Shown here: positions 27,817 to 37,143 of the stretch, piece after piece
How positions within the stretch are numbered: position 1 is the first letter of the stretch
Layout: each line of letters starts with the position of its first letter
NCBI RefSeq assembly: GCF_001575205.1
Contig: NZ_LSRE01000012.1
Location: 1 to 64,000 of the forward strand
Source of the DNA: Tsukamurella pseudospumae
Lineage (GTDB): Bacteria > Actinomycetota > Actinomycetes > Mycobacteriales > Mycobacteriaceae
Length of the DNA stretch: 64,000 bases
Direction: 5' to 3'
The notes under the pieces: model-generated
What the model saw: only the letters and a program-made list of their open reading frames with translations
Database searches by the model: none
What the model was told of the DNA's origin: nothing
Program-made: the position numbers and the translations under genes

Positions 27817-28655
27817 GCGTTCTCCTGTGCTGCGTCGTCGGATACGGGCCGCCCGCTCGCTCCGCCCCCGGCGCTGGACGCGTCGCCGACGGTGCGGCCG
27901 GTGGCGACGAACTCCCGCCGGTGCTCGTCCGAGTAGCCCGCGAGGTTGAGTTCGAAGGTGAATCCCTGCTCGAACCGGTAGCTGGTGTGCACGTTCACCG
28001 GGTCGATCCCGTTGATGGCCTCCTTGGCCTTGCGAATCACCCGGGTGTCCTTGGCGGCGATGGCCCGAGCCACCTCGAGCGCGGTCTCGTCGAGTTCGTC
28101 GCGCGGCACCACGCGGTACACCGACCCGAAGTGCTCCAGCTGCTGCGCGGTCACGGTGCCGGCGGTGAAGTACAGCGTGCGCATGAGGTGCTGCGGCACG
28201 AGACGCGCCAGATGCGTTGCGGCGCCCAGCGCTCCGCGGTCGACCTCGGGCAGCCCGAAGGTGGCGTCGTCGGAGGCGACGACCACGTCGGCGTTGCCGA
28301 CGAGGCCGATGCCGCCGCCCAGGCAGAAGCCGTTCACCGCGACGATCACGGGGACCGCGCAGTCGTACACCGCGGAGAAGGCCGCGGCGCACCCCGCGTT
28401 CGCGCCGATGAGCGCGCCGTAGCCGTCGCCGGCGGCCTGCGCCGCGTCGATCTCCTTGATGTCCACGCCGGCGTTGAAGCCGCGGCCCGCCGCGCGGACC
28501 ACCACGACGTGACACGACGGGTCGCGACCCGCCTCGGTGATGGCGTTCGCGAGGTCGAACCAGCCCTGCACGGTGAGGGCGTTGACGGGGGGTGCATCGA
28601 CGGTGATCGTGTGGATCCCGGGCTCGTCGACGGTGGTCGTGATCGGTGAAGGCAC
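27813..28655 (-). CDS. echA20: Ring D-opening crotonase-family hydrolase EchA20
   Basis: Crotonase-fold enzyme that cleaves the five-membered ring D of the 5-oxo HIP-CoA intermediate. 280 residues from GTG 28655, which has CGAAGGAG 5 bp ahead; the longer frame from 28703 would start inside the operator. Oxyanion segments GRGFNAGVDIKEID and NGFCLGGGIGLVGNADVVVAS are clear. The C-terminus has an Ala/Ser/Gly-rich tail of roughly 30 residues not expected in the shorter M. tuberculosis protein (about 247). First gene of the ipdABC operon. Confidence 0.9.
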   Translation of the reverse strand: MPSPITTTVDEPGIHTITVDAPPVNALTVQGWFDLANAITEAGRDPSCHVVVVRAAGRGFNAGVDIKEIDAAQAAGDGYGALIGANAGCAAAFSAVYDCAVPVIVAVNGFCLGGGIGLVGNADVVVASDDATFGLPEVDRGALGAATHLARLVPQHLMRTLYFTAGTVTAQQLEHFGSVYRVVPRDELDETALEVARAIAAKDTRVIRKAKEAINGIDPVNVHTSYRFEQGFTFELNLAGYSDEHRREFVATGRTVGDASSAGGGASGRPVSDDAAQENA

Positions 28656-28679
28656 ACCGACTCCTTCGAGGTAGACAGG

Positions 28680-28693
28680 TAGAACGTGATCTA
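28680..28693. promoter_or_regulatory. Degenerate KstR-like element
   Basis: TAGAACGTGATCTA keeps one KstR half-site and one altered half (GAT for GTT). It lies beside the KstR2-like site, mirroring the arrangement at fadD3/fadE30. Confidence 0.35.
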
Positions 28694-28698
28694 AACCT

Positions 28699-28712
28699 AG
28701 CAATTGCTTGGT
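28699..28712. promoter_or_regulatory. KstR2-like operator between echA20 and the divergent SDR
   Basis: AGCAATTGCTTGGT differs by one base from the consensus (CAAT for CAAG). It is 43 bp ahead of echA20 and 47 bp ahead of the SDR at 28760, so it can govern both divergent operons. Confidence 0.7.
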
Positions 28713-28759
28713 ACGCTACCACCGAAGCCGGGTCAGCCGGAATACGAAGAGGAGAATCC

Positions 28760-29557
28760 ATGTCGAGCGCAGCCGTCCCAGGTGGCCTGGGACTCGAGGG
28801 CGCGGTGGTCCTGGTCACCGGTGGCGTCCGCGGGATCGGCGCGGGCATCGCCCGCGTGTTCCTCCGGCACGGGGCGACGGTGGTGGTCTGCGCCCGGCGG
28901 GAGCCCGAGCGTCAGGTCGAGGTCGACGGTGCCGTGGCCGAATTCGTCGCCGCCGATGTCCGCGAGCCCGAGCAGGTCGAGACCCTGATCGCCGGCGTCG
29001 TCGACCGGCACGGCCGGCTCGACGTGCTCGTCAACAACGCGGGCGGTGCCCCCTTCGCCGATGCCGCCACGGCCTCGCCGCGCTTCCACGAGAAGGTCGT
29101 CGGGCTCAACCTGCTCGCGCCGCTCCTGGTGGCGCAGAAGGCCAATGCGGTCATGCAGAGCGCTGGGGGAGGGGCGATCGTCAACGTCTCCAGCGTGAGC
29201 GCCACCCGCCCCTCGCCGGGCACCGCGGCCTACGGCGCGGCCAAGGCGGGGCTCGACTCGCTCACGGCGAGCCTCGCGGTGGAGTTCGCACCCGCGGTGC
29301 GGGTCAACGCTCTCGACGTGGGGATGGTCCGCACCGAGGCCGCCGAGCAGCACTACGGCGACGACGCCGGCATCGCTGCCATCGGCGCGACCGTGCCGCT
29401 CGGCCGCCTGGCCGATCCCGAGGAGGTCGGCGCGTGCGCCGCGTTCCTCGCGTCGCCTCTCGCGTCCTATGTCAGCGGCGCGACCCTACTCGTCCACGGC
29501 GGCGGCGAACGCCCCGCCTTCCTCGCCGCGGCGAACGCCGAGCGCGACGCGCGGTAG
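28760..29557 (+). CDS. Short-chain dehydrogenase, Rv3549c position
   Basis: 265-residue classical SDR. VTGGVRGIGAGIA (about 20-32) binds the nucleotide, NNAGG follows at about 93, and the active site has Ser in VNVSSVSAT and Tyr-x3-Lys in YGAAKAG. ATG 28760 with GAAGAGGAG upstream. Divergent from echA20 and followed by another SDR after 28 bp, the same order as Rv3549c-Rv3548c. KstR2-regulated by position; its exact step in C/D-ring catabolism is not settled. Confidence 0.85.
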   Translation: MSSAAVPGGLGLEGAVVLVTGGVRGIGAGIARVFLRHGATVVVCARREPERQVEVDGAVAEFVAADVREPEQVETLIAGVVDRHGRLDVLVNNAGGAPFADAATASPRFHEKVVGLNLLAPLLVAQKANAVMQSAGGGAIVNVSSVSATRPSPGTAAYGAAKAGLDSLTASLAVEFAPAVRVNALDVGMVRTEAAEQHYGDDAGIAAIGATVPLGRLADPEEVGACAAFLASPLASYVSGATLLVHGGGERPAFLAAANAERDAR

Positions 29558-29585
29558 ATCCGAACCACCAATTAGGAGAACACTC

Positions 29586-30491
29586 ATGACAGGAATCGTC
29601 GACGGCCGCGTCGTCATCGTCACCGGAGCCGGCCGGGGTATCGGTCGCGCCCACGCACTCGCCTTCGCCGCGGAGGGCGCGGCGGTCGTGGTCAACGACT
29701 ACGGCGTGGGGCTCGACGGTGCCGAGGCCTCGTCGGGACCGGCGCAGCAGGTCGTCGAGGAGATCCGCGCCGCGGGCGGCCGGGCGGTCACGAATCCGTC
29801 GGACGTCGCCGATTGGGCGGGCGCGGAGGCGTTGGTGCGGACGGCGATCGACGAGTTCGGGCGCCTCGACGTCCTGGTGAACAACGCGGGCTTCCTCCGG
29901 GACCGGATGCTGGTGAACATGTCCGAGGCGGAGTGGGACGCGGTGACCCGGGTGCACCTCAAGGGGCACTTCGCGATGCTCCGGCACGCGGCCGGCTACT
30001 GGCGGGACGAGTCCAAGGCGGGGCGGCAGCCGGACGCGCGGGTGATCAACACCAGCTCGGGCGCGGGCCTGCTCGGCAGCATCGGCCAGGGCAATTACGC
30101 CGCCGCGAAGGCGGGCATCGCCGAGATGACGATCCAGGCGGCCGCGGAGATGGGGCGGTACGGGATCACCGTGAACGCGATCGCGCCTGCGGCCCGGACC
30201 CGGATGACGGAGACGACCTTCGCCGATGACATGGCCGCGCCCGAGGACGGATTCGACGCGATGGCGCCGGAGAACGTGTCGCCGCTCGTGGTCTGGCTCG
30301 GCAGTGTTGAATCCGCGGACATCACCGGCCGCGTCTTCGAGGTCGAGGGCGGCAAGGTCTCGGTGGCGCAGGGCTGGCGACACGGCCCGCAGCGCGACAA
30401 GGGCGCCCGCTGGGAGCCCGCGGAACTCGGGACGGTCGTGCGCGGCCTGATCGCCGAGGCGCCGGCCCCGGAGGCCGTCTACGGCGCGTAA
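29586..30491 (+). CDS. Short-chain dehydrogenase, Rv3548c position
   Basis: 301-residue SDR with GAGRGIGRAHALAFAAEGA (about 14-32), VNDYGVGLDG, NNAGFLRDRML, catalytic Ser in NTSSGAGLLG and the Tyr-x3-Lys in NYAAAKAG. It belongs to the HSD17B4-like SDR group acting on 3-hydroxyacyl-CoA. ATG 29586 follows TTAGGAG. Last gene of its operon, followed by two GC-rich hairpins. It closely resembles the SDR at 59375, suggesting parallel roles in ring and side-chain oxidation. Confidence 0.87.
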   Translation: MTGIVDGRVVIVTGAGRGIGRAHALAFAAEGAAVVVNDYGVGLDGAEASSGPAQQVVEEIRAAGGRAVTNPSDVADWAGAEALVRTAIDEFGRLDVLVNNAGFLRDRMLVNMSEAEWDAVTRVHLKGHFAMLRHAAGYWRDESKAGRQPDARVINTSSGAGLLGSIGQGNYAAAKAGIAEMTIQAAAEMGRYGITVNAIAPAARTRMTETTFADDMAAPEDGFDAMAPENVSPLVVWLGSVESADITGRVFEVEGGKVSVAQGWRHGPQRDKGARWEPAELGTVVRGLIAEAPAPEAVYGA

Positions 30492-30497
30492 CGCAGG

Positions 30498-30569
30498 CCC
30501 GGGTGCTCCGGCGGAGCCCCGGGAGACGACGATGCCGGCCGCGCGGGAGGGGATCTCCGCGCGGCCGGC
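30498..30569. terminator. Two consecutive GC-rich hairpins between convergent genes
   Basis: First hairpin 30498-30523, CCCGGG-type arms with a one-base bulge. The second has perfect 13-bp arms, GCCGGCCGCGCGG at 30534-30546 and its complement at 30557-30569, with a 10-base loop. Both lie between the SDR stop at 30491 and the convergent epimerase-like gene ending at 30605. No U-tract, as is common in actinobacteria. Confidence 0.7.
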
Positions 30570-30604
30570 CGCGTCTCGGCGAGGGGTGGGCCGAGTTCGT
30601 GAGG

Positions 30605-31591
30605 TCAGGCCCGGGCGCTGAGCCGACCGGAGTCCACGAAGAACTGCACCAGCTCCGTCGCGGTGCTCTCCATCGAGCGCGGCGCGTACCCGAGTTCGTT
30701 ACGGGCCTTCGAGATGTCCACCAGGGGGGATGCGAAGAGTGGTCCGAGTGCCGCCTTCGACAGCACGTCGGACCCCAGCCGGCTGTTGATCGGCTCGAGG
30801 ACGGGCATGACCGCGGCGAGCGCCCCGATCGGCACGGCCACGCGCGGTCCGGAGCGGCCCGCGGCGCGTGCGGACAGACGCATCGCGTCGATGATCGGCG
30901 CGAATTCTCCACCGAGCAGGTAGTTCTCGCCCGTCCGGCCCTTCTCCGCGGCGAGCATGACGCCGGCGGCCACGTCCCGGACGTCGACCAGGTCGAAGCC
31001 GGCCTTCGAGACGAAGGCGGGCATCCGTCCACGGGCGGCCGTGTGCGCGAGTCGATTCAAGCGCGACAGGGCGACGCCGTGATCAGCCGGCCCCCACACG
31101 CCCGTGGGGTTGCAGATGGTCGCGTCCAGCCCGTCGTCGATGACCTTCCGGAGCTCCTGCTCGCCGGCCCATTTGGACCGGTCGTAGACGGGGATCTCGG
31201 GGCGCACGGACCGCGGCGCGGTCTCATCGATGACCTCGACCAGGTCCTGATCGAACGCGTGGATCGAACTCAGGTGCACCATCTTCCGCACACCTGCGTC
31301 GAGCGCTGCGCGAGCGACGATGCGCACGCCCTGGGTGTTGAGGCGCCACGCGGCCTCGTCCTCCATCCGCAGCGTGATCATCGCGACCAGGTGGTAGACG
31401 ACCTCGACGCCCTCGAACGCCGCGCGCATCTCGTCCGGTTCGAGGACGCTCGCCTGCACCCACCGCACGCCCTCGGGTGCGTGCGGCGACGAGGTCCGGT
31501 CGATCGCGACCACCTCGTGCCCGTGCTCGACCAACTGCTGCAAGAGGTTTCCACCCACGAATCCGGCCGCGCCGGTGACTGCTACCCGCAT
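30605..31591 (-). CDS. Extended SDR, NAD-dependent epimerase/3beta-HSD-like
   Basis: 328-residue extended short-chain dehydrogenase: GAAGFVGGNLLQQL (about 7-20) for NAD(P), catalytic YDRSKWAGE around residues 135-143, and a C-terminal substrate region. The fold covers sugar epimerases, dihydroflavonol reductases and 3beta-hydroxysteroid dehydrogenases; given the 4-bp gap from fadA5 and the steroid context, a sterol or side-chain alcohol substrate is likely but unproven. Start ATG 31591 gives the canonical MRVAVTGAAG N-terminus; the longer frame is fadA5 shadow. Confidence 0.75.
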   Translation of the reverse strand: MRVAVTGAAGFVGGNLLQQLVEHGHEVVAIDRTSSPHAPEGVRWVQASVLEPDEMRAAFEGVEVVYHLVAMITLRMEDEAAWRLNTQGVRIVARAALDAGVRKMVHLSSIHAFDQDLVEVIDETAPRSVRPEIPVYDRSKWAGEQELRKVIDDGLDATICNPTGVWGPADHGVALSRLNRLAHTAARGRMPAFVSKAGFDLVDVRDVAAGVMLAAEKGRTGENYLLGGEFAPIIDAMRLSARAAGRSGPRVAVPIGALAAVMPVLEPINSRLGSDVLSKAALGPLFASPLVDISKARNELGYAPRSMESTATELVQFFVDSGRLSARA

Positions 31592-31595
31592 GCCG

Positions 31596-32768
<1,173 letters not shown>

Positions 32769-32793
32769 TCACATTCTTGGCTCCGCCCTGTGG

Positions 32794-32809
32794 GTAGAGC
32801 ACGTTCTCG
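32794..32809. promoter_or_regulatory. Degenerate KstR-like operator ahead of fadA5
   Basis: GTAGAGCACGTTCTCG differs from the core by one base (AGC for AAC) and is 37 bp upstream of the fadA5 start. Confidence 0.5.
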
Positions 32810-32941
32810 ATTGTGGCGCGCAACTCCGGCCTTGTCGAGCCTCATGCGGTGGCGCCGCGACGGATTCGTCCCTGTGTAACTGCTGTGCAACCAGCGTCCT
32901 CCGCAATCTAGCTCACGGGCGGACAGTCTGTGCTTCAATGA

Positions 32942-32957
32942 GTAGAACATGTTTCAG
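32942..32957. promoter_or_regulatory. KstR-type operator ahead of cyp125
   Basis: GTAGAACATGTTTCAG is a good KstR palindrome 43 bp upstream of cyp125; its core plus 3' flank is the same as that at 15580. Confidence 0.8.
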
Positions 32958-33000
32958 ATGCGCCTGGCTAGGGCCAGGTGGAGACGCTTGAGGAGGCGGC

Positions 33001-34224
33001 GTGAGCGTGCACTTCCCCGCGGGGTTCGATTTCACCAGCCCCGACCTGTGGTCGGAGCGGCGGCCCGAAGCCGAGTTCGCCGAACTCCGGCGATCGGCGC
33101 CGGTCTGGTGGCAGGACATCCCGCCCGGCACCACGGGCTTCGACGACGGTGGTTTCTGGGTGGTGTCCAAGTTGGAGGACATCAAGGCCATCTCCCGGAA
33201 CCCGAAGCAGTACTCGAACTGGGAGAACGGCGCGATCGTGCGGTTCGGGCCCGAGATCGAGCGCGAGCAGATCGACATGCAGCGCATGCTGCTGCTCAAC
33301 ATGGATCCGCCGCAGCACACCAAGACGCGGCGCATCATCTCGCGCGGGTTCACTCCCAAGGCCGTGCAGTCGCTGCACGACGCGCTGGCGGAGCGGGCCG
33401 AGCAGATCGTGCACGAGGCGCGGAAGACCGGCGGCGGTGACTTCGTGGAGCAGGTCGCGAGCGAGCTGCCCCTGCAGGCGATCGCCGAGTTGCTCGGCGT
33501 GCCGCAGGAGGATCGCCGCAAGCTCTTCGACTGGTCCAACTCGATGATGGCCTACGACGACCCGGAGTTCGAGGGCAACTACCTCGAGGCGATGACCGAG
33601 TTCACGGGCTACTCCTGGAACCTCGCGGAGGAACGCCGCAAGTGTCCGATGGACGACATCGTGACCTCCCTCATCCAGGCCGATATCGACGGCGAGTCGC
33701 TCGGCAGTGACGAGTTCGCCTTCTTCGTGTTGCTGCTCGCGGTCGCCGGCAACGAGACCACCCGCAACGCGATCAGTCATGGCATGAAGGCCTTCGTCGA
33801 TCACCCCGACCAGTGGGAGATCTACAAGGAGCAGCGCCCGCGCACCGCGCCGGACGAGATCGTCCGCTGGGCGACGCCGGTGTCGGTGTTCCAGCGCACC
33901 GCCCTCGAGGACGTCCAGCTCGGCGAGCAGACGATCAAGAAGGGCCAGCGCGTCGCGTTGTTCTACGCCTCCGCCAACTTCGACGAGGACGCCTTCGAGG
34001 ACCCGTACACCTTCAACATCCTCCGCGACCCGAACCCGCACGTCGGCTTCGGCGGCTCGGGCACCCACCACTGCGTGGGCGCGAACCTCGCTCGCCTGGA
34101 GATGGACCTGATGTTCAAGGCGATCGCCGACGTGATGCCCAACCTCCGCGAGCTCGAGCCCCCGCAGCGCCTGCGGTCCGGCTGGCTCAACGGCATCAAG
34201 CACTGGAAGGTCGCGTACGAGTAG
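33001..34224 (+). CDS. cyp125: Cytochrome P450 CYP125, sterol 26/27-monooxygenase
   Basis: Oxidises the terminal methyl of cholesterol/cholestenone to the carboxylic acid, committing the side chain to beta-oxidation. 407 residues: I-helix VAGNETTRNAISHG, K-helix Glu-x2-Arg in DEIVRWATP, and the heme loop FGGSGTHHCVGANLA with Cys358. CYP125 traits such as EDIKAISRNPKQYSNWENGAIV and HTKTRRIISRGFTP are present. GTG 33001 after a GAGGAGGC ribosome site. Ends in a strong hairpin. Confidence 0.93.
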   Translation: MSVHFPAGFDFTSPDLWSERRPEAEFAELRRSAPVWWQDIPPGTTGFDDGGFWVVSKLEDIKAISRNPKQYSNWENGAIVRFGPEIEREQIDMQRMLLLNMDPPQHTKTRRIISRGFTPKAVQSLHDALAERAEQIVHEARKTGGGDFVEQVASELPLQAIAELLGVPQEDRRKLFDWSNSMMAYDDPEFEGNYLEAMTEFTGYSWNLAEERRKCPMDDIVTSLIQADIDGESLGSDEFAFFVLLLAVAGNETTRNAISHGMKAFVDHPDQWEIYKEQRPRTAPDEIVRWATPVSVFQRTALEDVQLGEQTIKKGQRVALFYASANFDEDAFEDPYTFNILRDPNPHVGFGGSGTHHCVGANLARLEMDLMFKAIADVMPNLRELEPPQRLRSGWLNGIKHWKVAYE

Positions 34225-34244
34225 GGCCGCGCGTCACGACGACG

Positions 34245-34272
34245 GTGCCCCCGAGATCCTTCTCGGGGGCAC
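34245..34272 (+). terminator. Terminator hairpin after cyp125
   Basis: Perfect 12-bp stem GTGCCCCCGAGA / TCTCGGGGGCAC with a 4-base loop, 20 bp after the cyp125 stop. Confidence 0.85.
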
Positions 34273-34370
34273 AGTCGCGTCGCGGTAGGTGTGCCACATG
34301 TCGCGGGGACGGGACTGGCTGCTGAAAGCGGGGTCGGACGAGCCCTGGTTCCGTGGAGATCGACTTCCCT

Positions 34371-34433
34371 GCGACACTCGGATTTTGTCCGTTTCGGACG
34401 GCGTGTCCGTAGTGGGCAGAATCCGAGTGTCGC
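34371..34433. repeat. 63-bp palindrome between cyp125 and the convergent membrane gene
   Basis: Left arm GCGACACTCGGATTTTG (34371-34387) pairs with right arm CAGAATCCGAGTGTCGC (34417-34433) with one mismatch; the 29-base loop contains a smaller TCCG/CGGA hairpin. Similar in size and placement to the other long palindromes but different in sequence. Confidence 0.82.
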
Positions 34434-34445
34434 GCGGAAGCATTG

Positions 34446-34895
34446 TTACGTCGCTGGACGTGAACGATCCACCGTGAGACTCGATTTCCCGGCGGAGTAG
34501 CGGTTCATGATCAGAAGTGCCCCGCCCAGTCCGATGTCGTAGCCGGCGCACAACGCGGCATACCAGGCCGGTAGAGCTGTTTCGGACGCCGCATGGTGGT
34601 AGCGAGCATCGAACGCCGCGTGACCAAGCCATCCGACGGCCACGAGGTGCCGGGCCTGTCGCGGGGGAAGCTGGAGCACCAGGGGCAGCGCCGCGCCGCA
34701 CGCCGTGACGACAGCGATCTCTCCGCGGCGTGGTGCCGAGCGACGAAACCTGCTTGCGGGGTAGATGCCCGCCGCCACGAGCAGCCCCGTCGCGGCTCCT
34801 GCAGTGCCGAATCGGCGGGGGAGCCGGGTGACGGCGCCGGCTGTCAGCCAACCACCGCACGTGCCTGCGACGAACGCCGCGCACCGGCCCATCAT
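34446..34895 (-). CDS. Small integral membrane protein coupled to ltp3
   Basis: 149-residue protein with about four hydrophobic segments (AAFVAGTCGGWLTAGAV, GAATGLLVAAGIY, IAVVTACGAALPLVLQL and the AGYDIGLGGALLIM end), and basic cytoplasmic-looking loops. ATG 34895 overlaps the ltp3 stop (ATGA), so it is translationally coupled to the side-chain genes. A conserved-looking VGWLGHAAFDARYHH motif lies between the last two segments. No family recognised; it could be a membrane accessory of sterol metabolism or merely co-transcribed. Confidence 0.6.
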   Translation of the reverse strand: MMGRCAAFVAGTCGGWLTAGAVTRLPRRFGTAGAATGLLVAAGIYPASRFRRSAPRRGEIAVVTACGAALPLVLQLPPRQARHLVAVGWLGHAAFDARYHHAASETALPAWYAALCAGYDIGLGGALLIMNRYSAGKSSLTVDRSRPAT

Positions 34896-36064
34896 CGCGG
34901 CTTGTCCGCCCCCACCAGCCACATCGAGAAGTACTGCGAGCCACCGCCGTAGGCGTGGCCCAGGGCGGTCCGGGCACCGTCGACCTGGTAGTCCCCGGCG
35001 CGGCCCATGACCTGTTTGGCGGCCTCGGCGAACCGGATCATGCCCGACGCGCCGATGGGGTTCGAGGACAGCACGCCGCCGGACGGATTGACGGGCAGGG
35101 TGCCCCCGATCTCGGTGCCCCCGGACTCGGTGAGCTTCCAGCCCTCGCCCTCGGGGACGAAGCCGAGGTTCTCGAGCCACATCGGCTCGAACCACGAGAA
35201 CGGGACGTAGATCTCGGCGGCGTCCACTTGGTTCAGGGGATCGGTGATGCCGGCATCACGCCACAGCGCTGCCGCGGCGTCCTGTCCGGCCTGTGGGCTC
35301 ACGTGCTCGCGTCCCGCGTAGGCGAGCGGTTCGGTCCGCATCGCGGTCGCGAGCACCCAGCCGACGCGGTTTCCGGTGGCCGCTTCGGATTCCGCCGCGG
35401 CCGCCTCGTCGCCGAGGACGATGGCGCAGGCACCGTCGGACGACGGGCAGGTCTCGTCGAACCGGATGGGGTCCCAGAGCATCTGCGAGGCCTGCACCGA
35501 GTCGAGCGTGATGTCGGGCTGGTGCAGGTGCGCCAGGGGATTGCGGGCGCCGTTGCGCCGGTCCTTGACGGCGACCATGGCGCCGACGTGGTCGGGGGCG
35601 CCCGAGCGGCGGATGTAGGAGCGCACGTGCGGCGCGAAGTAGCCGCCCGCGCCCGCGCCGACGGGCACGGTGAACGGAACCGGGATCGACAAGGCCCACA
35701 TGGCATTCGACTCCGACTGCTTCTCCCACGCCACCGTGAGCACTCGCTTGTGCACGCCGGACTTGATCAGCGCGGCAGCCACATTGGCAGTGGACCCGCC
35801 CACGGATCCCGCGGTGTGTACGCGCAGCATCGGCTTGCCGACGGCACCGAGTGCGTCGGCGAGGAACAGTTCGGGCATCATGACGCCCTCGAACATGTCG
35901 GGGGCCTTGCCGATGACGATGGCGTCGATGTCAGCCATCGTGGTGCCCGCGTCGAGCAGGGCCGCGTCGACGGCCTCGCGGATCATGCCCGCCATGGAGA
36001 CGTCGGTGCGTTTGGCTCGGTGGTGGGTCTGGCCGGTTCCGAGCACGGCGGTGGGCTTACCCAT
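34892..36064 (-). CDS. ltp3: Thiolase-like lipid-transfer protein, Ltp3-type
   Basis: 390-residue thiolase-superfamily protein of the SCP-x/Ltp group. In steroid degraders such proteins act as retro-aldolases or beta-ketothiolases on branched or cyclic CoA esters, working with a DUF35 partner. It shows RVHTAGSVGGSTANVAAALI where classical thiolases have the nucleophilic Cys, NPSGGVLSSNPIGASG (about 320-335) and GHAYGGGSQYFSMWL at the end. The order DUF35-ltp4-ltp3 corresponds to Rv3521-Rv3522-Rv3523. The start overlaps the ltp4 stop (TGATG). Confidence 0.82.
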   Translation of the reverse strand: MGKPTAVLGTGQTHHRAKRTDVSMAGMIREAVDAALLDAGTTMADIDAIVIGKAPDMFEGVMMPELFLADALGAVGKPMLRVHTAGSVGGSTANVAAALIKSGVHKRVLTVAWEKQSESNAMWALSIPVPFTVPVGAGAGGYFAPHVRSYIRRSGAPDHVGAMVAVKDRRNGARNPLAHLHQPDITLDSVQASQMLWDPIRFDETCPSSDGACAIVLGDEAAAAESEAATGNRVGWVLATAMRTEPLAYAGREHVSPQAGQDAAAALWRDAGITDPLNQVDAAEIYVPFSWFEPMWLENLGFVPEGEGWKLTESGGTEIGGTLPVNPSGGVLSSNPIGASGMIRFAEAAKQVMGRAGDYQVDGARTALGHAYGGGSQYFSMWLVGADKPR

Positions 36065-37143
36065 CACTTGGCCTCCATCACTGCGATCAGGTTCTGCTGC
36101 AGGGCGTGCCCGCCGGTGGCGTGCGCGAGGACGCGCTCGGCGTCGCCGTTCCACACGGCGCGGGCGGCCTCGCCGATGCGCGCGAGCCCCGCGGAGAACA
36201 TCGGATTGCCCACGAGCGCACCGCCGGACGGATTGACCCGCACGTCGTCGCCCAGCCCGATCGCGGTGCGCAGGATCAGTTCCTGGTGTGTGAACGGCGC
36301 GTGCAGCTCGGCCAACTGCACGCCGTCCGCGCCGGCGGCCCGGGCCGCGGCAGTGGTCGACGGGGACTGCGTGAGATCGCGCGAGCCCAGTGCGGGGGAA
36401 TCGATGCGGTGCTCGAGGCCGGTGATGAAAGCGGGGTTCTCACGGAGTTCGCGAGCGCGGTCGGCGGACGCCAGTATGGCGACCGCGGCACCGTCGGTGA
36501 TGGGCGCGATATCATGCCGGCGCAACGGATCCGACCACATCGGTTCCCCCAGCAACTCCTCGGGAGAGACGGTACGTGAGATCTGCGCGGCCGGGTTCGT
36601 GGTCGCGTCGGTGAGGCTGCGCGCGGCTACCGCAGCCATGTCCGCCTCGGTCCATGCGCCGGAGTCGAGTCCGGCGCGCGCCTGCAGCGCGGCGACCGAC
36701 ACCGAGTCCGGCCACAGCGGCGCGACGGTGTACGGATCCAACTGCATGGTGAGCGTGCGGCGCAGGACGCCGGCGGAGGACTTTCCGAAGCCGTAGACGA
36801 GCGCGGTGTCGATCTCGCCGGTGCGGATCTTGATCCACGCCTCGTAGAGCGCCCAGGCCGCGTCCATCTCCACGTGCGACTCGTTGATCGGTGGCACGGC
36901 GCCGATGGAGTCGACCGCGGCGATGAACGAGAACGCCCGTCCCGCCAGGTAGTCCGACGAGCCGGAGCACCAGAATCCGATGTCGGACTTGGTGAGTCCG
37001 GTCTGAGCGAAGACGTCCGCGAACAGCGGGATCAGCATCTCCACGCCGTTGGTGGTGGTCTCGGCGGCGCGGAGCGACGGGGTGGCGGCGTAGCCGACGA
37101 CGGCGACGGAGCCGTCCGGGTCGGTGCAGGTGCGTGTGCTCAC
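36064..37143 (-). CDS. ltp4: Thiolase-like lipid-transfer protein, Ltp4-type
   Basis: 359-residue partner of Ltp3. Thiolase fold with GFWCSGSSDYLAGRAFSFIAAVDSIGA (Cys near residue 59), ESHVEMDAAWALYEAWIKI, and C-terminal VRVNPSGGALVGNPMFSAGLARI and ATGGHALQQNLIAVME. Starts GTG 37143, overlapping the DUF35 stop (GTGA). Likely forms a complex with the DUF35 protein and Ltp3 in side-chain cleavage; which step is inferred from order only. Confidence 0.82.
   Translation of the reverse strand: MSTRTCTDPDGSVAVVGYAATPSLRAAETTTNGVEMLIPLFADVFAQTGLTKSDIGFWCSGSSDYLAGRAFSFIAAVDSIGAVPPINESHVEMDAAWALYEAWIKIRTGEIDTALVYGFGKSSAGVLRRTLTMQLDPYTVAPLWPDSVSVAALQARAGLDSGAWTEADMAAVAARSLTDATTNPAAQISRTVSPEELLGEPMWSDPLRRHDIAPITDGAAVAILASADRARELRENPAFITGLEHRIDSPALGSRDLTQSPSTTAAARAAGADGVQLAELHAPFTHQELILRTAIGLGDDVRVNPSGGALVGNPMFSAGLARIGEAARAVWNGDAERVLAHATGGHALQQNLIAVMEAK

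Noticed and set aside
34234-34977. 247-residue leftward frame over the cyp125 terminator and palindrome
   Set aside because: Crosses a terminator hairpin, is Arg/Ser-rich and lies out of frame with the membrane protein that has clear hydrophobic segments.
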